In this document: positions 62,293-64,000 of the stretch, piece after piece
Position numbering within the stretch: the first letter of the stretch is position 1
How the letters are laid out: each line of letters opens with the position of its first letter
Assembly (NCBI RefSeq): GCF_035818475.1
Contig: NZ_JAYMGV010000001.1
Span: 124,001-188,000, forward strand
Direction: 5' to 3'
Length of the DNA stretch: 64,000 nt
Source: Cognatitamlana sp035818475
GTDB lineage: Bacteria; Bacteroidota; Bacteroidia; Flavobacteriales; Flavobacteriaceae
Made by a program: the position numbers and the translations under genes
Notes under the pieces: generated by a model
Told to the model about the DNA's origin: nothing
Databases searched by the model: none
The model's input: only the letters and a program-made list of their open reading frames with translations

Positions 62293-64000
62293 CTACACAT
62301 TATAGGCTTCAATTTCCAGTTGAATAGCTTCCCATTTTTCCATAAAATTTTCTAAATCTGCCTTCTTTTTTTGGTAGTCGTCAAAGAAGTTTGGTTTTGA
62401 AGCGGTTGCTTCATAATTTATTTCCAACTCTAAATCAATAGCTTTTATCTCTCGTTCTAACTGATTGATCTTAGACTCTACATTGCTAAGCTTATTGTTT
62501 AAGGATTTTAGTTTCTTTTGGTCTTCATAAGACGTTTGCTTTTTAACCTTAGGAGTATCTTTTACAACGGTCCGTTTTTCAACCTCTCTTAAATTTTCAA
62601 CTTTTCGTTGTTCTAAATAAAAATCAATATCACCCAAATATTCTTTTAGTTTATGATCTTTAAATTCATAAACTATATTGGTCAACCCTTGTAAAAAATC
62701 ACGATCATGAGACACTAAAATTAAGGTGCCTTCATAACGTTTTAAAGCTTCCTTCAGGACATTTTTAGATTTAATATCCAGGTGATTGGTTGGCTCATCC
62801 ATTATAAGTACGTTAAAGGGCTGCAGCATTAATTTAGCAAGCGCCAGACGGTTACGCTCCCCTCCGGAAAGTACTCGCACATATTTTTCAACCTCCTCAC
62901 CTCTAAACAAAAATGAGCCTAAGATATCTCTTACTTTACTTCGGTTAGTTTCATTAGCCGCATCAATCATAGTATCTAGAACGGTTTTATTTCCGTCAAG
63001 ATATTCAGCCTGGTTTTGAGCAAAATACCCTATTTGTACATTATGCCCCAGCTTTAAATGCCCGTCATGCTTTATGTCTCCCACTATAATTTTTGCCAGT
63101 GTAGATTTCCCTTGTCCGTTCTGACCGACAAAAGCAGTTTTACTATCACGTTCAATAAGTAAATTAATATGTTTTAAAACCTGTTTGTCTCCATAGTTTT
63201 TAGAAACCTTTTCTGCCTCAACAACTACCTTTCCAGGCGTAATGGAAACGGGGAAATTAAGCGTCATTACACTATTATCATCTTCATCAACCTCAATGCG
63301 ATCTATTTTATCAAGCTTTTTAATAAGTGACTGCGCCATAGTAGCCTTAGAAGCTTTGGCGCGAAACTTTTCAATCAGTTTCTCGGTTTGCTCTATTTGT
63401 TTTTGCTGATTTTTTTGAGAGGCCAATTGCTGTGTTCTCAGTTCTTCTCTCAATACCAAATATTTAGAGTATGATTTAGGATAATCATAAATGCGCCCTA
63501 ATGAAATCTCTATAGTTCTGTTAGTCACATTATCTAAAAACATTTTATCATGAGATACAATAACCACAGCTCCTGTATAATTCTTCAAAAACCCTTCCAA
63601 CCAAATAATAGATTCAATATCTAAATGGTTAGTGGGCTCATCTAGAAGTAATATATCATTATTTTGAAGTAATAACTTAGCCAATTCAATACGCATACGC
63701 CACCCACCTGAAAATGTATCGGTAAGTTTATTGAAATCCTGTCTCTGAAAGCCTAAACCTTGAAGTATCTTTTCTGTGTCTCCCTGATAATTATAACCGC
63801 CCAGAATTTCATACTGATGCTGAAGCTCATTAATATCTACCATTAATTGATGATAGCCTTCACTTTCATAATCCGTACGTTCAGCCATTTGGGTATTTAC
63901 AGCTTCCATTTTAGCTTCCAATTCCTTAATTTCAGTAAAGGCTTCGTAAGACTCTTCAAGTACTGTTCTTCCAAACACAAAATCAATATCCTGTTTTAAA
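62293..64000 (-). CDS. ABC-F family ATPase, N-terminus beyond the window
   Basis: A soluble tandem-ABC protein without membrane segments. The frame stays open past the GTG at 63978 to the window edge (reading L-K-Q-D-I-D-F-V-F-G-R), so the true start and the first Walker A lie outside. Visible, numbered from that GTG: the first signature L-S/F-S-G-G-W-R-M-R near 90; the first Walker B L-L-L-L-D-E-P-T-N-H-L-D near 110; the linker; the second Walker A V-G-Q-N-G-Q-G-K-S-T near 288; the second signature L-S-G-G-E-R-N-R near 372; L-I-M-D-E-P-T-N-H-L near 395; and a C-terminal coiled coil (about 480-560). ABC-F proteins act on the ribosome, in translation regulation or antibiotic protection. Confidence 0.92.
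   Translation of the reverse strand, partial: LKQDIDFVFGRTVLEESYEAFTEIKELEAKMEAVNTQMAERTDYESEGYHQLMVDINELQHQYEILGGYNYQGDTEKILQGLGFQRQDFNKLTDTFSGGWRMRIELAKLLLQNNDILLLDEPTNHLDIESIIWLEGFLKNYTGAVVIVSHDKMFLDNVTNRTIEISLGRIYDYPKSYSKYLVLREELRTQQLASQKNQQKQIEQTEKLIEKFRAKASKATMAQSLIKKLDKIDRIEVDEDDNSVMTLNFPVSITPGKVVVEAEKVSKNYGDKQVLKHINLLIERDSKTAFVGQNGQGKSTLAKIIVGDIKHDGHLKLGHNVQIGYFAQNQAEYLDGNKTVLDTMIDAANETNRSKVRDILGSFLFRGEEVEKYVRVLSGGERNRLALAKLMLQPFNVLIMDEPTNHLDIKSKNVLKEALKRYEGTLILVSHDRDFLQGLTNIVYEFKDHKLKEYLGDIDFYLEQRKVENLREVEKRTVVKDTPKVKKQTSYEDQKKLKSLNNKLSNVESKINQLEREIKAIDLELEINYEATASKPNFFDDYQKKKADLENFMEKWEAIQLEIEAYNV

Overview
The window looks like a chromosomal segment of a marine-type Flavobacteriia (Bacteroidota). 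The evidence is a SusC/SusD pair, a hybrid two-component (HTCS) regulator, type IX secretion C-terminal sorting domains, a DUF5103/T9SS plug protein, Na+-NQR, low G+C, and -7 boxes of the TAnnTTTG type in front of several genes. One scaffold gap (100 N) lies at 9726-9825. It is flanked by the same 123 bp on both sides, so it is probably an uncollapsed contig-end overlap.

Layout. (1) 1-3300: nqrA (end of the window's left operon), a T9SS plug protein and apaG. (2) 3410-9598, minus strand: a six-gene hexuronate operon (SDR reductase - uxuA - uxaC - TRAP P/Q/M). It is read away from a divergent LacI-type regulator (10090-11169), with palindromic operators between them. (3) 11377-21651, minus strand: a polysaccharide-utilisation core made of an HTCS, a surface glycan-binding lipoprotein, SusC and SusD. 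(4) 21737-28777, minus strand: a six-gene amino-sugar operon (nucleotidyltransferase - NahK-like kinase - FucP/NagP-like MFS - NagB::PIG-L fusion - small protein - GlmM-type mutase) with its own divergent LacI regulator. (5) 30108-35097: two GH123-like (DUF4091) secreted proteins, followed by an LRR/T9SS protein and a TPR-LuxR regulator. Together (2)-(5) suggest use of a glycan containing N-acetylhexosamine and hexuronic acid, i.e. glycosaminoglycan-like. This is inference, because no lyase or GH88 is seen here.

(6) 39607-55259: a 15.6-kb integrative island in the 3' end of the initiator tRNA-Met gene. Its boundaries are a perfect 19-bp direct repeat. A tyrosine integrase and an excisionase-like HTH protein lie at the left end, and a 20-bp arm-site-like repeat occurs at both ends. 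There are no transfer genes. The cargo resembles a defence or conflict island: an XRE regulator with a 20-bp palindromic operator; an ASCH protein overlapping a GNAT-PIN-GNAT-like-ASCH/EVE-like fusion; a membrane-anchored exonuclease-VII-large-subunit-like protein; a secreted coiled-coil protein; a nuclease-helicase (PD-(D/E)XK + DUF2075-like); an operon of a HEPN protein, a LuxR-HTH coiled-coil protein and a small helical protein; and a 107-nt tRNA-like RNA candidate.

(7) 55244-64000: the intact initiator tRNA, a CPXCG protein, a secreted LRR protein, an RND efflux operon (MFP - RND - TolC) and an ABC-F ATPase cut by the window edge.
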